Shown: piece after piece, positions 24,359 through 38,294 of the stretch
Position numbering within the stretch: the stretch's first letter is position 1
Layout of the letters: the number at the start of each line of letters is the position of its first letter
DNA from: Archaeoglobaceae archaeon
Lineage (GTDB): Archaea; Halobacteriota; Archaeoglobi; Archaeoglobales; Archaeoglobaceae
Length of the DNA: 64,000 nucleotides
Assembly: GCA_038734275.1 (NCBI GenBank)
Contig: JAVYOO010000004.1
Span: 1-64,000 of the forward strand
Direction: 5' to 3'
The notes under the pieces: model-generated
Told to the model about the DNA's origin: nothing
Databases searched by the model: none
Seen by the model: only the letters and a program-made list of their open reading frames with translations
Made by a program: the position numbers and the translations under genes

Positions 24359-26170
24359 ATGAGAAAGTGTCGAGTTTATGTTAATGGAGCACTTGTTGGT
24401 TTTTGCGAAAATGGTGAAAAGCTTGCAGAAGAAATAAGAGAGTTGAGAAGAAAGGGAAAAATTTCGAGCCAGGTTAATGTGGCATACTTTTCAGACTCCA
24501 ATGAAGTCAGGATAAATACCGATGCGGGAAGAGCGAGAAGACCACTCATTGTTGTGAAAAATGGAAAGCCGCTCATAACCGATAAACACATAAAAAAGCT
24601 TGAGAATGGTGAAATAACCTTTGAAGATCTTGTGAAACAGGGACTAATAGAGTACCTCGATTCTGAAGAAGAGGAAAATGCTCTCGTTGCAGTATATGAG
24701 AAAGATTTAACACCTGAGCACACACATCTTGAGCTCGATCCAACTCTGATCGTGGGCATCTGTGTGGGGAGCATACCCTATGCCGAGCATAACGCTTCTC
24801 CGAGAAACACGATGGGCGCAGCAATGATAAAGCAAGGACTTGGAATTCCATATTCAAATATAGACTGGCGAACTGACACGAGAGGGCATCTTCTGCATTA
24901 TCCACAAATTCCGATTGTAACAACAGACACGCAGGCAAAAATGAACTATGACGACCGCCCCTCGGGGCAGAATTTCATAGTTGCAGTGCTTAGCTATGAG
25001 GGCTATAATATAGAGGATGCGGTAATTCTAAACAAGGGGAGCGTTGACAGGGGAATTGGGAGAAGTTTCTTCTTCAGAACATACGAAACAGAAGAAATGA
25101 GATATCCAGGTGGTCAGGAAGATAAATTTGAAATTCCTGGAGCAGATATTTCTGGATTTAGAGGTTCTGAAGATTATGCTCATCTCGACGAAGACGGTCT
25201 TGTTCATCCTGAAACTGAAGTCGGTCCTGATGACGTTTTAATCGGAAAAACTTCTCCACCGAGGTTTTTGGAAGAACCAGAAGTTGGCATATCCCCGCAA
25301 AAGCGACGTGAAACTTCTATAACAATGAGAAGCAACGAGAAGGGAGTCGTCGATGCAGTGTTTCTTGTTCAGTCTGAAAGTGGTTCAAAGCTTGCAAAGG
25401 TAAGAGTTCGTGATCTGAGAATTCCTGAGCTTGGGGATAAATTCGCTTCAAGACACGGGCAAAAGGGGGTCGTGGGGCTCATAGTTCCTGAAGAAGACAT
25501 GCCCTTCACAGAATCCGGGATAATTCCAGATATGATTCTGAATCCGCATGCAATCCCATCGAGAATGACTGTTGGACATGTTCTTGAGATGATCGGAGGT
25601 AAGGTCGGCTCTCTGGAGGCGAGGAGAGTTGATGGCACAATATTCTATGGCGAAAAGGAGAGCGATTTGAGAGAGGCCCTCAAAAAATATGGTTTCAGCC
25701 ATACTGGTAAGGAAGTCATGTATGACGGAATAAGCGGTAAGAGATTCCTCGCAGACATTTTTGTTGGTGTTATCTACTACCAGAAGCTGTATCACATGGT
25801 TGCAGGAAAGATTCATGCGAGAAGTAGAGGACCCGTGCAGATACTCACGAGACAGCCCACCGAAGGCAGAGCAAGAAAAGGAGGTCTTAGGTTTGGAGAA
25901 ATGGAAAGAGACGTTTTGATTGGCCATGGAGCGGCATTGCTTTTGAAAGATAGGTTGCTAAATGAGTCGGATAAGGTTGACGTATGGGTTTGTGGTAATT
26001 GTGGGCATGTCGCGATGTTTGACTACCGAAAGAACACCGCATACTGCAATGTTTGCGATGATGACACCAACATCTTCAGGGTGGAGATGAGCTACGCCTT
26101 CAAGTTACTTCTCGACGAATTAAAGGCGATGATGATCTCTCCACACCTTAAACTTGGTGATAAAGCTTGA
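24359..26170 (+). CDS. rpoB1: RNA polymerase subunit B' (Rpo2C)
   Basis: C-terminal half of the second-largest subunit, holding part of the hybrid-binding and wall domains. Visible signatures are [49 protein letters not shown] and [20 protein letters not shown] zinc cluster ([14 protein letters not shown]) lies near the end, as expected of the clamp-side zinc site. 603 residues, complete. Confidence 0.97.
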   Translation: MRKCRVYVNGALVGFCENGEKLAEEIRELRRKGKISSQVNVAYFSDSNEVRINTDAGRARRPLIVVKNGKPLITDKHIKKLENGEITFEDLVKQGLIEYLDSEEEENALVAVYEKDLTPEHTHLELDPTLIVGICVGSIPYAEHNASPRNTMGAAMIKQGLGIPYSNIDWRTDTRGHLLHYPQIPIVTTDTQAKMNYDDRPSGQNFIVAVLSYEGYNIEDAVILNKGSVDRGIGRSFFFRTYETEEMRYPGGQEDKFEIPGADISGFRGSEDYAHLDEDGLVHPETEVGPDDVLIGKTSPPRFLEEPEVGISPQKRRETSITMRSNEKGVVDAVFLVQSESGSKLAKVRVRDLRIPELGDKFASRHGQKGVVGLIVPEEDMPFTESGIIPDMILNPHAIPSRMTVGHVLEMIGGKVGSLEARRVDGTIFYGEKESDLREALKKYGFSHTGKEVMYDGISGKRFLADIFVGVIYYQKLYHMVAGKIHARSRGPVQILTRQPTEGRARKGGLRFGEMERDVLIGHGAALLLKDRLLNESDKVDVWVCGNCGHVAMFDYRKNTAYCNVCDDDTNIFRVEMSYAFKLLLDELKAMMISPHLKLGDKA

Positions 26171-26179
26171 GGTGGTAGT

Positions 26180-30199
<4,020 letters not shown>

Positions 30200-30200
<1 letters not shown>

Positions 30201-30625
30201 TGAATATGGAGATGAGATTATCTTCAGAGGAGATCAGGTATCTAACTCTTTTTGAGAATTTAACGGGGGCGAGTGTAAAGGATTGCATAGTCTACGAGGA
30301 CAAGGTTATCTTTGTCGTAAAGAAGGGAGACATGGGGCTGGCAATTGGAAAAGGAGGTATCAATGTGGACAGGGCCCGAGAGCTGATAGGGAAAAGAATA
30401 GAAATAATTGAGCATTCTGACGATCCAGCAGAGTTTATAGCAAACATATTCAAGCCAATTAAGGTTAATGTGAAAGTTCTTGACAAGGGGAATTCAAAGA
30501 CAGCTCAAATCACCGTTTCGCCAGATCTAAAAGGAATTGTCATTGGTAAAGGTGGCAAAAACATTAATAAAGCGAAAGAATTAGCTAAAAGGCATCACAA
30601 TATTGAAGACATAGTGGTAAGGTGA
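30200..30625 (+). CDS. nusA: NusA-like KH-domain protein
   Basis: Archaeal short NusA with two KH domains and no S1 domain. The KH GxxG loops are [16 protein letters not shown] (first) and [18 protein letters not shown] (second). Probably a transcription elongation or termination factor or an RNA chaperone. ATG at 30200 overlaps the L30e stop by one base (TGATG); I preferred it to the GTG three bases earlier. Confidence 0.93.
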
Positions 30626-30629
30626 TGAT

Positions 30630-31058
30630 ATGGGCTATGGATTGTTCGCTGCAAGAAAGATACTCGAAGTAAAGAAGAAGTTTAGATGGAGTCAGAAGAA
30701 GTTCGTGAAGAGAGCATTGGGCTTGGCAAAGAAAGCAGATCCCTTAGAAGGAGCTCCAATGGCTCGTGGTATAGTTCTTGAGAAGATAGGCATCGAAGCG
30801 AGACAGCCGAACTCTGGAATCCGAAAAGCGGTCAGGGTCCAGTTGATAAAGAATGGAAGGCAAATCACTGCCTTTGCTCCAGGAGACGGAGCAATAAATT
30901 TCATAGACGAGCACGATGAGGTAATTGTAGAAAAGATTGGCGGAAGAATGGGTAGAAGCATGGGAGATATTCCAGGAGTGAGGTATAAAGTAATCAAGGT
31001 AAACGAAACGAGCCTCAGGGAACTTGTAAGGGGAAGAAAGGAGAAGAAGATGAGGTGA
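30630..31058 (+). CDS. rps12: Ribosomal protein S12 (uS12)
   Basis: Decoding-centre protein of the small subunit. 142 residues, archaeal length. [17 protein letters not shown] (P-N-S-x-x-R-K) and [21 protein letters not shown]-type blocks are present. Four nt after nusA and three nt before S7. Confidence 0.98.
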   Translation: MGYGLFAARKILEVKKKFRWSQKKFVKRALGLAKKADPLEGAPMARGIVLEKIGIEARQPNSGIRKAVRVQLIKNGRQITAFAPGDGAINFIDEHDEVIVEKIGGRMGRSMGDIPGVRYKVIKVNETSLRELVRGRKEKKMR

Positions 31059-31061
31059 AGT

Positions 31062-31643
31062 ATGCCATACGGTTTTAGTGAAGAAGATCTGCTTGTATTC
31101 GGGAAATATAGCGTTAAAGATATCGAGATAAAGGATCCAGCCTTGAAGAGCTATATCTGTTTACAACCCACTTTCACTCTTCACACTCACGGAAGGCATT
31201 TCGATCCCTTTGCAAAGGAGAAAGTATTCATCGTGGAGAGATTGATAAACAAGGTAATGAGAAAAGAGAGAAACACCGGCAAAAAGATGAGTGCATACAA
31301 CATCGTCAGAGAGGCCTTCGAGATTATTGAAAGAAAGACGAAGAAGAATCCGATTCAAGTCCTCGTGGATGCGATTGTGAATGCTGGTCCAAGAGAAGAG
31401 GTAGTGAGGATCAAATATGGGGGTATTGCTGTGCCAAAGGCTGTTGATACCTCAAGTCTAAGAAGAATCGACGTTGCGTTGAGAAATATTGTTGAAGGGG
31501 CAAGAAGGACTGCTTTTAAATCCAAGAAGAGCATAGCTTATTGTTTAGCAGATGAGATTATTGCAGCTTCGAATAATGACACAAAGAGCTTTGCAGTTTC
31601 AAAGAAAGAAGAAGTTGAAAGAGTAGCCAAGTCTGCAAGGTGA
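31062..31643 (+). CDS. rps7: Ribosomal protein S7 (uS7)
   Basis: Small-subunit head protein that organises the 3' domain of 16S rRNA. 193 residues. Recognisable blocks are [20 protein letters not shown] and GAREEV-type [20 protein letters not shown], with [32 protein letters not shown] at the end (seen in part). Normal order S12-S7-EF2. Confidence 0.97.
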   Translation: MPYGFSEEDLLVFGKYSVKDIEIKDPALKSYICLQPTFTLHTHGRHFDPFAKEKVFIVERLINKVMRKERNTGKKMSAYNIVREAFEIIERKTKKNPIQVLVDAIVNAGPREEVVRIKYGGIAVPKAVDTSSLRRIDVALRNIVEGARRTAFKSKKSIAYCLADEIIAASNNDTKSFAVSKKEEVERVAKSAR

Positions 31644-31647
31644 TAAA

Positions 31648-33837
31648 ATGGCAACAAGAGCGAAGAAATTTGTTGAAAAAATTGAGGAGTTAATGTGGAA
31701 GCCAGAGAGGATCAGAAACATGGGTATTGCTGCCCATATTGATCACGGAAAGACAACGCTCAGCGACTCTCTACTTGCTGGAGCGGGAATCATAAGCGAT
31801 GAACTTGCTGGACAGCAGTTGTATTTGGACTTCGATGAGCAGGAGAAGGAGAGAGGCATCACGATAAACGCTGCGAACGTATCCATGGTTCATGAATACG
31901 AGGGCGAAGAGTATCTTATTAACCTGATAGACACTCCAGGACACGTTGACTTTGGTGGAGAAGTAACAAGAGCGATGAGAGCGGTTGACGGAGTTATAAT
32001 AGTTGTCGATGCAGTAGAAGGAGTGATGCCACAAACAGAGACCGTTGTAAGGCAGGCTCTGAGAGAAGGAGTTAAGCCCGTGCTTTTTGTGAACAAGATC
32101 GATAGACTGATCAAAGAACTTCAGTTAACACCACAGCAGATGCAGGAAAGACTTATAAAGGTTATAAATGATGTTAACAAACTTATAAAATCGATAAAGC
32201 CAGAGAAATTCAACGATTGGAAGATAGAAGTTGCAAAGGGTAATGTGGCCTTTGGTTCTGCTCTTCAGAAGTGGGGCGTTAGTGTTAGATCTCAAAAGAA
32301 CACAGGAATTGGTTTTAAGGAGGTTTATGAGTATTTGAAGAGAGGAGAAGCCAAGGAGCTTCACAAAAAGACACCACTTCATGTTGTAATTCTCGACATG
32401 GTAGTAAGACATCTTCCAAATCCAATTGAAGCTCAAAAAGAAAGAATAAAGATAATATGGAAAGGGGATCCAAATAGCGAAGTTGGCAGGGCAATGGTTA
32501 ATTGCGATCCAAAGGGACCGGTTGTTTTGATGGTAACAAAGATTGTTGTAGATCCACAGGCGGGCGAAGTGGCTGTTGGAAGACTCTTTAGCGGAACTGT
32601 CAGACCTGGAACGGAACTCTACATAGTAGACAGAAAAGCAAAGAACAGGGTGCAGACTGCAGGTCTTTATATGGGTCCAAGACGTGTTGAAGTTGAGGAA
32701 ATTCCTGCGGGCAACATTGTAGCTCTCGTGGGGCTAAAAGATGCAATTTCAGGTTCAACCTGCTCAGAAATAGAAAAAATTGAGCCTTTTGAATCTCTGA
32801 AACACTACAGCGAGCCCGTTGTGACGATGGCAATTGAAGCTAAAAATCCAAGAGATCTGCCAAAGCTTGTTGATGTGCTCAGAAAGCTTGTAAAAGAGGA
32901 TCCGACGTTGCAAATTACCCTAAATGAAGAAACTGGCGAACATTTGCTGAGTGGAATGGGAGAACTGCACTTGGAAGTGAAGGTCGAGAAGATCAGGAGA
33001 GAATACAATCTTGAGGTCATAACTTCACCACCGATTGTTGTATTCAGAGAAACCGTAACAAAGACTTCGCCTGTGGTTGAAGGTAAGTCTCCGAACAAGC
33101 ACAACAGATTTTACATAGTTGTGGAGCCATTGCCAGAAGAAGTGTTAAGGATGTTCAAGGAAGGTGAAGTAGACTTTAAGATGGACAAGAAGGAACGCAG
33201 AAAGAAATTAGAAGAGGCAGGACTTACCGGAGAGGAAGCTGCCGGAGCGGTCGAATTTTACGAGGGGAACTTATTCTGTGATGTCACAAAAGGCATTCAA
33301 TATCTCAATGAAACAATGGAGTTGATTCTCGAAGGTTTCAGGGAAGCAATGCGTGCAGGACCGTTGGCAAGGGAGCCCTGCATGGGTATAAAGGTGAAAC
33401 TTGTTGACTGCAAGCTTCATGAGGACGCTGTGCATCGCGGACCAGCCCAAGTGATTCCAGCGGTGAGATCTGCAATTTTTGCGGCAATTTTACAGGCAGA
33501 TGCAACTTTGCTTGAGCCTTATCAGAAGATATTCATATTTGCACCTCAAACAATGACAGGAAGCGTTACAAGGGAAATTCAGGGTAGGCGTGGACAGATT
33601 CTTGAGATAAAGATCGAAGGAGATACTGCAAATCTCGTTGCAAAAGCCCCAGTTAAAGAGATGTTTGGCTTCGCCGGGAGCATCAGGAGTGCAACTTCCG
33701 GTAAAGCCATCTGGAGCACTGAGCATGCGGGCTTTGAAAGGGTTCCACCGAGTTTACTTGAAGAGTTCGTGATGGAAGTCAGGAAGAGAAAAGGTCTGAA
33801 GCTCGAAATTCCGAAACCGGAGGAATTTCTTGCTTGA
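31648..33837 (+). CDS. fusA: Elongation factor 2
   Basis: Ribosomal translocase GTPase. G1 is [14 protein letters not shown]3 is [12 protein letters not shown] and G4 is VNKIDRL. The diphthamide loop is [16 protein letters not shown], with the modified His preserved. Domain IV/V signature [13 protein letters not shown]-like region ([18 protein letters not shown]) is near the end. 729 residues. No EF1A or S10 gene follows, unlike many archaeal str operons; a NIP7-like gene overlaps its stop instead. Confidence 0.98.
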   Translation: MATRAKKFVEKIEELMWKPERIRNMGIAAHIDHGKTTLSDSLLAGAGIISDELAGQQLYLDFDEQEKERGITINAANVSMVHEYEGEEYLINLIDTPGHVDFGGEVTRAMRAVDGVIIVVDAVEGVMPQTETVVRQALREGVKPVLFVNKIDRLIKELQLTPQQMQERLIKVINDVNKLIKSIKPEKFNDWKIEVAKGNVAFGSALQKWGVSVRSQKNTGIGFKEVYEYLKRGEAKELHKKTPLHVVILDMVVRHLPNPIEAQKERIKIIWKGDPNSEVGRAMVNCDPKGPVVLMVTKIVVDPQAGEVAVGRLFSGTVRPGTELYIVDRKAKNRVQTAGLYMGPRRVEVEEIPAGNIVALVGLKDAISGSTCSEIEKIEPFESLKHYSEPVVTMAIEAKNPRDLPKLVDVLRKLVKEDPTLQITLNEETGEHLLSGMGELHLEVKVEKIRREYNLEVITSPPIVVFRETVTKTSPVVEGKSPNKHNRFYIVVEPLPEEVLRMFKEGEVDFKMDKKERRKKLEEAGLTGEEAAGAVEFYEGNLFCDVTKGIQYLNETMELILEGFREAMRAGPLAREPCMGIKVKLVDCKLHEDAVHRGPAQVIPAVRSAIFAAILQADATLLEPYQKIFIFAPQTMTGSVTREIQGRRGQILEIKIEGDTANLVAKAPVKEMFGFAGSIRSATSGKAIWSTEHAGFERVPPSLLEEFVMEVRKRKGLKLEIPKPEEFLA

Positions 33838-34346
33838 GAGAGCTTGGTGAAAAAGAGTTTCGAGTTTTAAGAAAAGCCTTAAAATTTTTCAACTCTTTTG
33901 ATTTTCTTACAAATTATAGGCTGATCGCAGTTGAAAAAGAGCTTTATGCTGTCTCAGGAGAACTTTTTGAATTTCTAAAGCTTAGAAATCTTGAATGTGT
34001 TGCGGGTGTAAAGGTTGGCGAAATTGGTAAAAGGCTAAGGCTAACACTGGAGGGAGCCTTCTGGTTGATGAAAAATGAAAAGAAAAAAATATGGGTAAAT
34101 AATCGTGGCGAGATGCTTTTTCTTTATGGTAGGGACATTTTCGCGGGCTCAGTTGAGAAGGTCGGGGAGTTTGAGGAGAACGAAGTAGTTTTTGTGTGCA
34201 ACAGATATGGCGACATTTTGGGAATTGGGAGGAGCAGGTTTAAATCCTCAGAGATTTTAAAATTGCCAGAAGATAGGATTGCAATTGAGAATTTGGTTGA
34301 TAGGGGGGCTTATTTAAGGCATGAAAAACTTTACAAGTCTTTTTAA
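33834..34346 (+). CDS. NIP7-like PUA protein (ribosome biogenesis)
   Basis: 170 residues with an N-terminal alpha/beta domain ([16 protein letters not shown]) and a C-terminal PUA domain ending [14 protein letters not shown]-like (seen as [14 protein letters not shown]), with [14 protein letters not shown]. This matches archaeal homologues of NIP7, which binds RNA during large-subunit assembly. The TTG start overlaps the EF2 stop (TTGA), so it depends on translation of EF2. NIP7 identity is by motif pattern. Confidence 0.75.
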   Translation: MRELGEKEFRVLRKALKFFNSFDFLTNYRLIAVEKELYAVSGELFEFLKLRNLECVAGVKVGEIGKRLRLTLEGAFWLMKNEKKKIWVNNRGEMLFLYGRDIFAGSVEKVGEFEENEVVFVCNRYGDILGIGRSRFKSSEILKLPEDRIAIENLVDRGAYLRHEKLYKSF

Positions 34347-34367
34347 TGTTTAAAAAATTAATTAAAC

Positions 34368-34646
34368 TTATAATTTTTTAATAAGTTCTTCCACCGGGAC
34401 TGCTGGCATCGTAATCGTTCTTATTGTTCCTCTGCTTGCAAGTTCCAACATGGCCTTCATCACGGTTGTATTGTCGTTTGCTTCGATTATGTTAACAAAA
34501 TCGTATTCACCAAAAACCGCATACTGCTCTAAAACTTTTACCCCCATTTTCTCAAGTTCCTGATTCACCTCTTTAAGTCTCTGGGGCCTCTCTTTCAAAG
34601 TCTTTGCCCCTTCGTCTGTCAATCTCGAAAGTATTACAAACTTCAT
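34368..34646 (-). CDS. GYD-domain protein
   Basis: 92-residue alpha/beta stand-alone GYD domain: FVILSRLTDEGAKTLKERP, FGEYDFVNIIEANDNT (the GxYD signature as GEYD), and a MKAMLELASRGTIRTITMPA end. Ferredoxin-like fold, function unknown. ATG 34646 follows GGTGAG by 4 nt and is preferred to the GTG at 34655. Confidence 0.8.
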   Translation of the reverse strand: MKFVILSRLTDEGAKTLKERPQRLKEVNQELEKMGVKVLEQYAVFGEYDFVNIIEANDNTTVMKAMLELASRGTIRTITMPAVPVEELIKKL

Positions 34647-34726
34647 TTTTCTCACCCGATTAAATGTTGAAAATTATCAATATAAAACTTTTGGCATATT
34701 ATTTATGATATTATTTATATATTTAT

Positions 34727-35389
34727 CTAAATCTTAATAGGTCTTAAACGCACAAGTAGTCCTTCTCCAAGTCTTTCGAAAGAAACAATCTCAATTTTTA
34801 ATGGAAAACTAAAAGAACTACCATCACAAATGGTTGGCGATTTAGCCCCACCAATCATTATTGGAGCATAGTAAATGAAGATCTCGTCAACTAAGTTTTG
34901 GCTGAGCAGAGACGAAATCAATGTGCTTCCGCCCTCAACCATCAACTTCTTGATCCCTATGTCGTAGAGATACTCCATAAGAGACTTTAGATCGACCTTT
35001 TCCTCGCCAAAAACTACAACTTTTGCTTTTCTTGATATCTTCTCAACTCTACTCTTGTCTGCAATCTTTGAAACTGCAACTATGACTTCTCCCTCAAATA
35101 CCTTTGCAGTCTCCGGAATTCTGCATTTGCTATCAACAATGACTTTAATCGGATTTTCGGGCTTGCCGTTCAAAATTCTATGCTCTCTGAGTTCTTTGCT
35201 TTTAACGTTTAATCTCGGATCATCGGAAAGTATGGTTCCGATTCCAACCATTATAGCATCTGCATCCGCTCGAAGCCTGTCAACTCTTTCCAAGTCTTCT
35301 TTGCAGGAAATTCGAAGCTGTTTTCTTGTTTCATCACTTATTTTACCGTCAAGGCTCGAAGCAACGTTTATTAAAACGTATGGCCTCAT
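34727..35389 (-). CDS. 2,5-diamino-6-(ribosylamino)pyrimidinone 5'-phosphate reductase (archaeal RibD C-terminal type)
   Basis: NADPH-dependent reductase of archaeal riboflavin/F420 precursor synthesis, acting before deamination. Dihydrofolate-reductase-like fold: VASSLDGKIS at the start, DAIMVGIGTILSDDPRLNV, then VEGGSTLISSLLSQNLVDEIFIYYAP at the end (seen in part). 220 residues, no deaminase domain, which is the archaeal form. It overlaps the upstream UPF0212 gene by 4 nt. Confidence 0.93.
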   Translation of the reverse strand: MRPYVLINVASSLDGKISDETRKQLRISCKEDLERVDRLRADADAIMVGIGTILSDDPRLNVKSKELREHRILNGKPENPIKVIVDSKCRIPETAKVFEGEVIVAVSKIADKSRVEKISRKAKVVVFGEEKVDLKSLMEYLYDIGIKKLMVEGGSTLISSLLSQNLVDEIFIYYAPIMIGGAKSPTICDGSSFSFPLKIEIVSFERLGEGLLVRLRPIKI

Positions 35390-35724
35390 ATTTTCGAAAC
35401 TTCAACGACTTCAAGCGGAATGTTTGGCATTCTCTTACCGATTTCGGATTTTGCGATCTTTGCCGCATGTTCTTCACTTTCTGCGTTGAATACCTTCATC
35501 TCGAATATCAGTCCAACAAGAGCGGTTTTTGATACCAGAAATGCAGATTTAAATGTTTCCCCGCATTTGGGGCACTCTACTCCGCCGACTTCAACTCGAA
35601 CGAAGCTGAGATCAGGATTAAGTTTCTTTCCAGCTTCTGCTATCGCTATGTTTATTGCATCCTCCACACTTTTGGCCCTCTTTACAATCCACCCGGCCTG
35701 TAGCACCACATTGTAGTTGGGCAT
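35386..35724 (-). CDS. UPF0212 (DUF555) protein
   Basis: 112-residue archaeal protein with one CxxC pair, VECPKCGETF, flanked by GWIVKRAKSVEDAINIA and LVSKTALVGLIFEMKVFNAES. This matches UPF0212, an archaeal family of unknown function. Co-translated with the riboflavin reductase (ATGA overlap), so a flavin or pterin link is possible. Confidence 0.85.
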   Translation of the reverse strand: MPNYNVVLQAGWIVKRAKSVEDAINIAIAEAGKKLNPDLSFVRVEVGGVECPKCGETFKSAFLVSKTALVGLIFEMKVFNAESEEHAAKIAKSEIGKRMPNIPLEVVEVSKI

Positions 35725-35763
35725 TGCAATAGCTATTTGAAGAAGAGGAATATAATGGTTTAG

Positions 35764-36354
35764 CTATTTGTTTTCAAAAAACTCCTCGAAAAATCTCCTC
35801 CAGTTGAATTTAAGCACGAATATCGATAAGATGATCGTTGCAACAAGGAATACCACAAAGCTGAGTTCGAAATTTTCTGTGTAGCTTTCGATTATTTCCA
35901 TTCCAAATTTTCCGGCAAACAGCACGTAGCTCGTAACGAGAATCTTGCCACAGAGAATCGCCAAAAAGTAATAAACCAACTTATATTGCGCCATTCCGAG
36001 CGGTATGTAGAGGACATCATCTGGTAAAGGCGAGGCAGCAAAGAGAAAAATTGCAAAGACACCCCATCTTCTTATAAATCTTTGAAAAAACATTAAATTT
36101 TCTTTTGTTTTTTCTGGGAGAGTATGGCCAATACCGAAGCCAAAAAGATATATAACAACCTTTCCAATCGATGCGCCGAGCGCTGACAGAAGAGCAACTA
36201 GTATCAGTTCCCAGAAATTTAGAAAGGGTGCGAGAAGAATCAAAAAGTTCAGATATGGGACACCTACGAACGGTATCGAGTTGGAAATAAGGGATAAAAG
36301 AAACACGCCGATGTAGCGATATTCGATCAGCGTTTCTGCTATTGATTCTATCAT
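35764..36354 (-). CDS. DedA/VTT-family membrane protein
   Basis: 196 residues with about five hydrophobic segments. VPYLNFLILLAPFLNFWELILVALLSALGASIGKVVIY-type sequence (seen in part) and FLFAASPLPDDVLYIPLGMAQY are typical of the VTT/DedA superfamily, whose members move lipids across membranes. Its ATG begins immediately next to the ArgRS stop (ATGTAAATG), implying coupling. Substrate unknown. Confidence 0.8.
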   Translation of the reverse strand: MIESIAETLIEYRYIGVFLLSLISNSIPFVGVPYLNFLILLAPFLNFWELILVALLSALGASIGKVVIYLFGFGIGHTLPEKTKENLMFFQRFIRRWGVFAIFLFAASPLPDDVLYIPLGMAQYKLVYYFLAILCGKILVTSYVLFAGKFGMEIIESYTENFELSFVVFLVATIILSIFVLKFNWRRFFEEFFENK

Positions 36355-37986
36355 TTACATCCTCTCGAGGGGCTGGATTCCCATTAATTCGAGTCCAATT
36401 TTTAAAACCCTGCTAACTGCAGAAACAATGGCTAATCTGTGCTCTCTTATTTCATCTTCCGCCTTTAGAACAGGGTAGTCTCTATAGAATTCGTTAAATT
36501 TTGATGCTAACCCAAGCATGTATTCTGCGAAAAGATTTGGTCTAACTTCATTTACAACTTTGTATATGTAGAAAGGCATCTTTGAAAGCATGATCACAAG
36601 GTCTCTTTCGATCTTCTCGCAAAGTTCCGCTGAAAATTCGGGCTTTTCATCGCTTTTTCTTAAGATGCTACATGCTCTTGAGTATGTGTATTGGATGTAG
36701 CTCGCTGTCTGTCGCTCAAAGTCTAATGCCTTACTCATGTCAAAAATCATTGGTTTTTCAGGTGCTACTTTTAAGAAATCAAACCTTATTGCACCAATCG
36801 CAACAGCTTCAGCGATTTTTTCAATTTCTTCAGCTGAAAAATCTCTGTTTACAATGCTCTTTTTTGCTTCTTCCTTAACTTTCTCAATTAATTCATCTGC
36901 AGAAATGAACTTACCTTTTCTGGTGCTCATTCTTCCTTCTGGAAGAGATACGAACTCGAAGAACACGATTTCAGGCTTTTTAATTCCAAGTATTTCAAGG
37001 ATTTTTAAAAGTTGTGAACCATATAGCTTGTGATCTGCACCCCAGACGTTGATCATTCTCTCAAAATTCTCGCTTTTCCACAGGTGGTAAGCCAGATCTC
37101 TTGTGATATAAAGAGACGTTCCATTCTCTCTTCTTATCACAACTTCCTTTTCAAATCCTTCGAGTTCTATAATCCAGGCTTTGTCTTTCTTTATCAGATT
37201 TTTTGAATCAAGAGCTTTTAGAACCCTATCGACATAGCCATTTCGGATATAATCGCTCTCCCAGATGAACTCGTCATGGAATACGTTAATTCGTGTCATC
37301 GTAGCTTTTATCCCGTCCATTGCCCTCTCAATGGCTTCTCGGAATCTTTTTACAGTGTCCTCCTCTAAAGCTTCGTATTTCAACATAAGTTCTTCAATTC
37401 TTTTTTCAAGTTCCGGATTACTTTCAAGGAGTTTGTTTGCGGAAATGTATGCTTCAGCAATCGCATGATCGGGCTTCTTATTTGATAAGCCAAATTTCTC
37501 CACACCGAGCACAGTTATAGCCATCTGTCTTCCCATATCGTTTATATAGTAGTGCGTTTTAACATCAAACCCTGCTTTTTTAAATATTCTTGCCAGAGTA
37601 TCTCCTATGATAGAGTTTCGAATGTGGCCTATGTGCAATGGACCATCGGGATTTGCAGATGTGTGTTCTATAAGGACCTTACCCTTAGCACCAATTGATC
37701 CATAGTTTTCATCGTTAAGGATGGCGTATATGGTGTCTTCCAAGAACTCGTAATTAGCAAACAGGTTGATGTATCCATTAACAGCTTCCACTTTTCCTAC
37801 GTAGCCTTTGGGCTCTATTTTATTCAGGATATCGTTTGCAACGTCTTGCGGATTCAGGTTTCTTTCTTTGGCTATTTTGAAAGCTATTGTGGTCGTCAAA
37901 TCCGCATGTTCACTCTCTTTAATGAGCTTTTCGTCTCCGAATTCTTCTAAACTTCGAATCGCATCTTTGATGAGATTGAGGAACAT
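36355..37986 (-). CDS. argS: Arginyl-tRNA synthetase
   Basis: Class I synthetase. HIGH motif is in SANPDGPLHIGHIRNSIIGD (about 117-136); the KMSKS loop is replaced by the MSTRKGKFI-type sequence usual in ArgRS. N-terminal Add-1 domain that recognises the D-loop is present (1-100), and the C-terminal DALR anticodon-binding helices end the chain. 543 residues, complete. Downstream VTT gene abuts it. Confidence 0.97.
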   Translation of the reverse strand: MFLNLIKDAIRSLEEFGDEKLIKESEHADLTTTIAFKIAKERNLNPQDVANDILNKIEPKGYVGKVEAVNGYINLFANYEFLEDTIYAILNDENYGSIGAKGKVLIEHTSANPDGPLHIGHIRNSIIGDTLARIFKKAGFDVKTHYYINDMGRQMAITVLGVEKFGLSNKKPDHAIAEAYISANKLLESNPELEKRIEELMLKYEALEEDTVKRFREAIERAMDGIKATMTRINVFHDEFIWESDYIRNGYVDRVLKALDSKNLIKKDKAWIIELEGFEKEVVIRRENGTSLYITRDLAYHLWKSENFERMINVWGADHKLYGSQLLKILEILGIKKPEIVFFEFVSLPEGRMSTRKGKFISADELIEKVKEEAKKSIVNRDFSAEEIEKIAEAVAIGAIRFDFLKVAPEKPMIFDMSKALDFERQTASYIQYTYSRACSILRKSDEKPEFSAELCEKIERDLVIMLSKMPFYIYKVVNEVRPNLFAEYMLGLASKFNEFYRDYPVLKAEDEIREHRLAIVSAVSRVLKIGLELMGIQPLERM

Positions 37987-38038
37987 GTGTTAAAGTTTCT
38001 GGGAGTTGCTTAAATATTTCACTAATCCAACACAAGTC

Positions 38039-38047
38039 TTTATATAC
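38039..38047 (+). promoter_or_regulatory. Sec61beta promoter TATA box
   Basis: TTTATATAC lies about 25 bp before the ATG, so the transcript is probably leaderless or nearly so. Confidence 0.6.
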
Positions 38048-38067
38048 TCTTCACACAAACTACTTTT

Positions 38068-38256
38068 ATGGCGAAGGTGTCACGAACAAAGGAAAGAACT
38101 CCACCCTTGATGTCTTCTGCAGGTATAATGAGGTATTTTGAGGAGGAGAAAACAAAGATAAAGATAAGCCCGAAGGCGGTTGTGTTTGCAGGTTTGCTTA
38201 CATTTATCCTCGTAATGGTTTTGAACGCATATTACGGACTTTGGCCAAGAGTATAA
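38068..38256 (+). CDS. Preprotein translocase Sec61beta subunit
   Basis: 62-residue single-span protein. A charged cytoplasmic N-terminus (MAKVSRTKERTPPLMSSAG, then MRYFEEE) is followed by IKISPKAVVFAGLLTFILVMVLNAYYG as the C-terminal transmembrane helix (seen in part). Archaeal SecG/Sec61beta form. Monocistronic with its own TATA. Confidence 0.95.
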   Translation: MAKVSRTKERTPPLMSSAGIMRYFEEEKTKIKISPKAVVFAGLLTFILVMVLNAYYGLWPRV

Positions 38257-38294
38257 TCTTTTAATTTAATTTTAATTGGAAAAATATAAAATTT

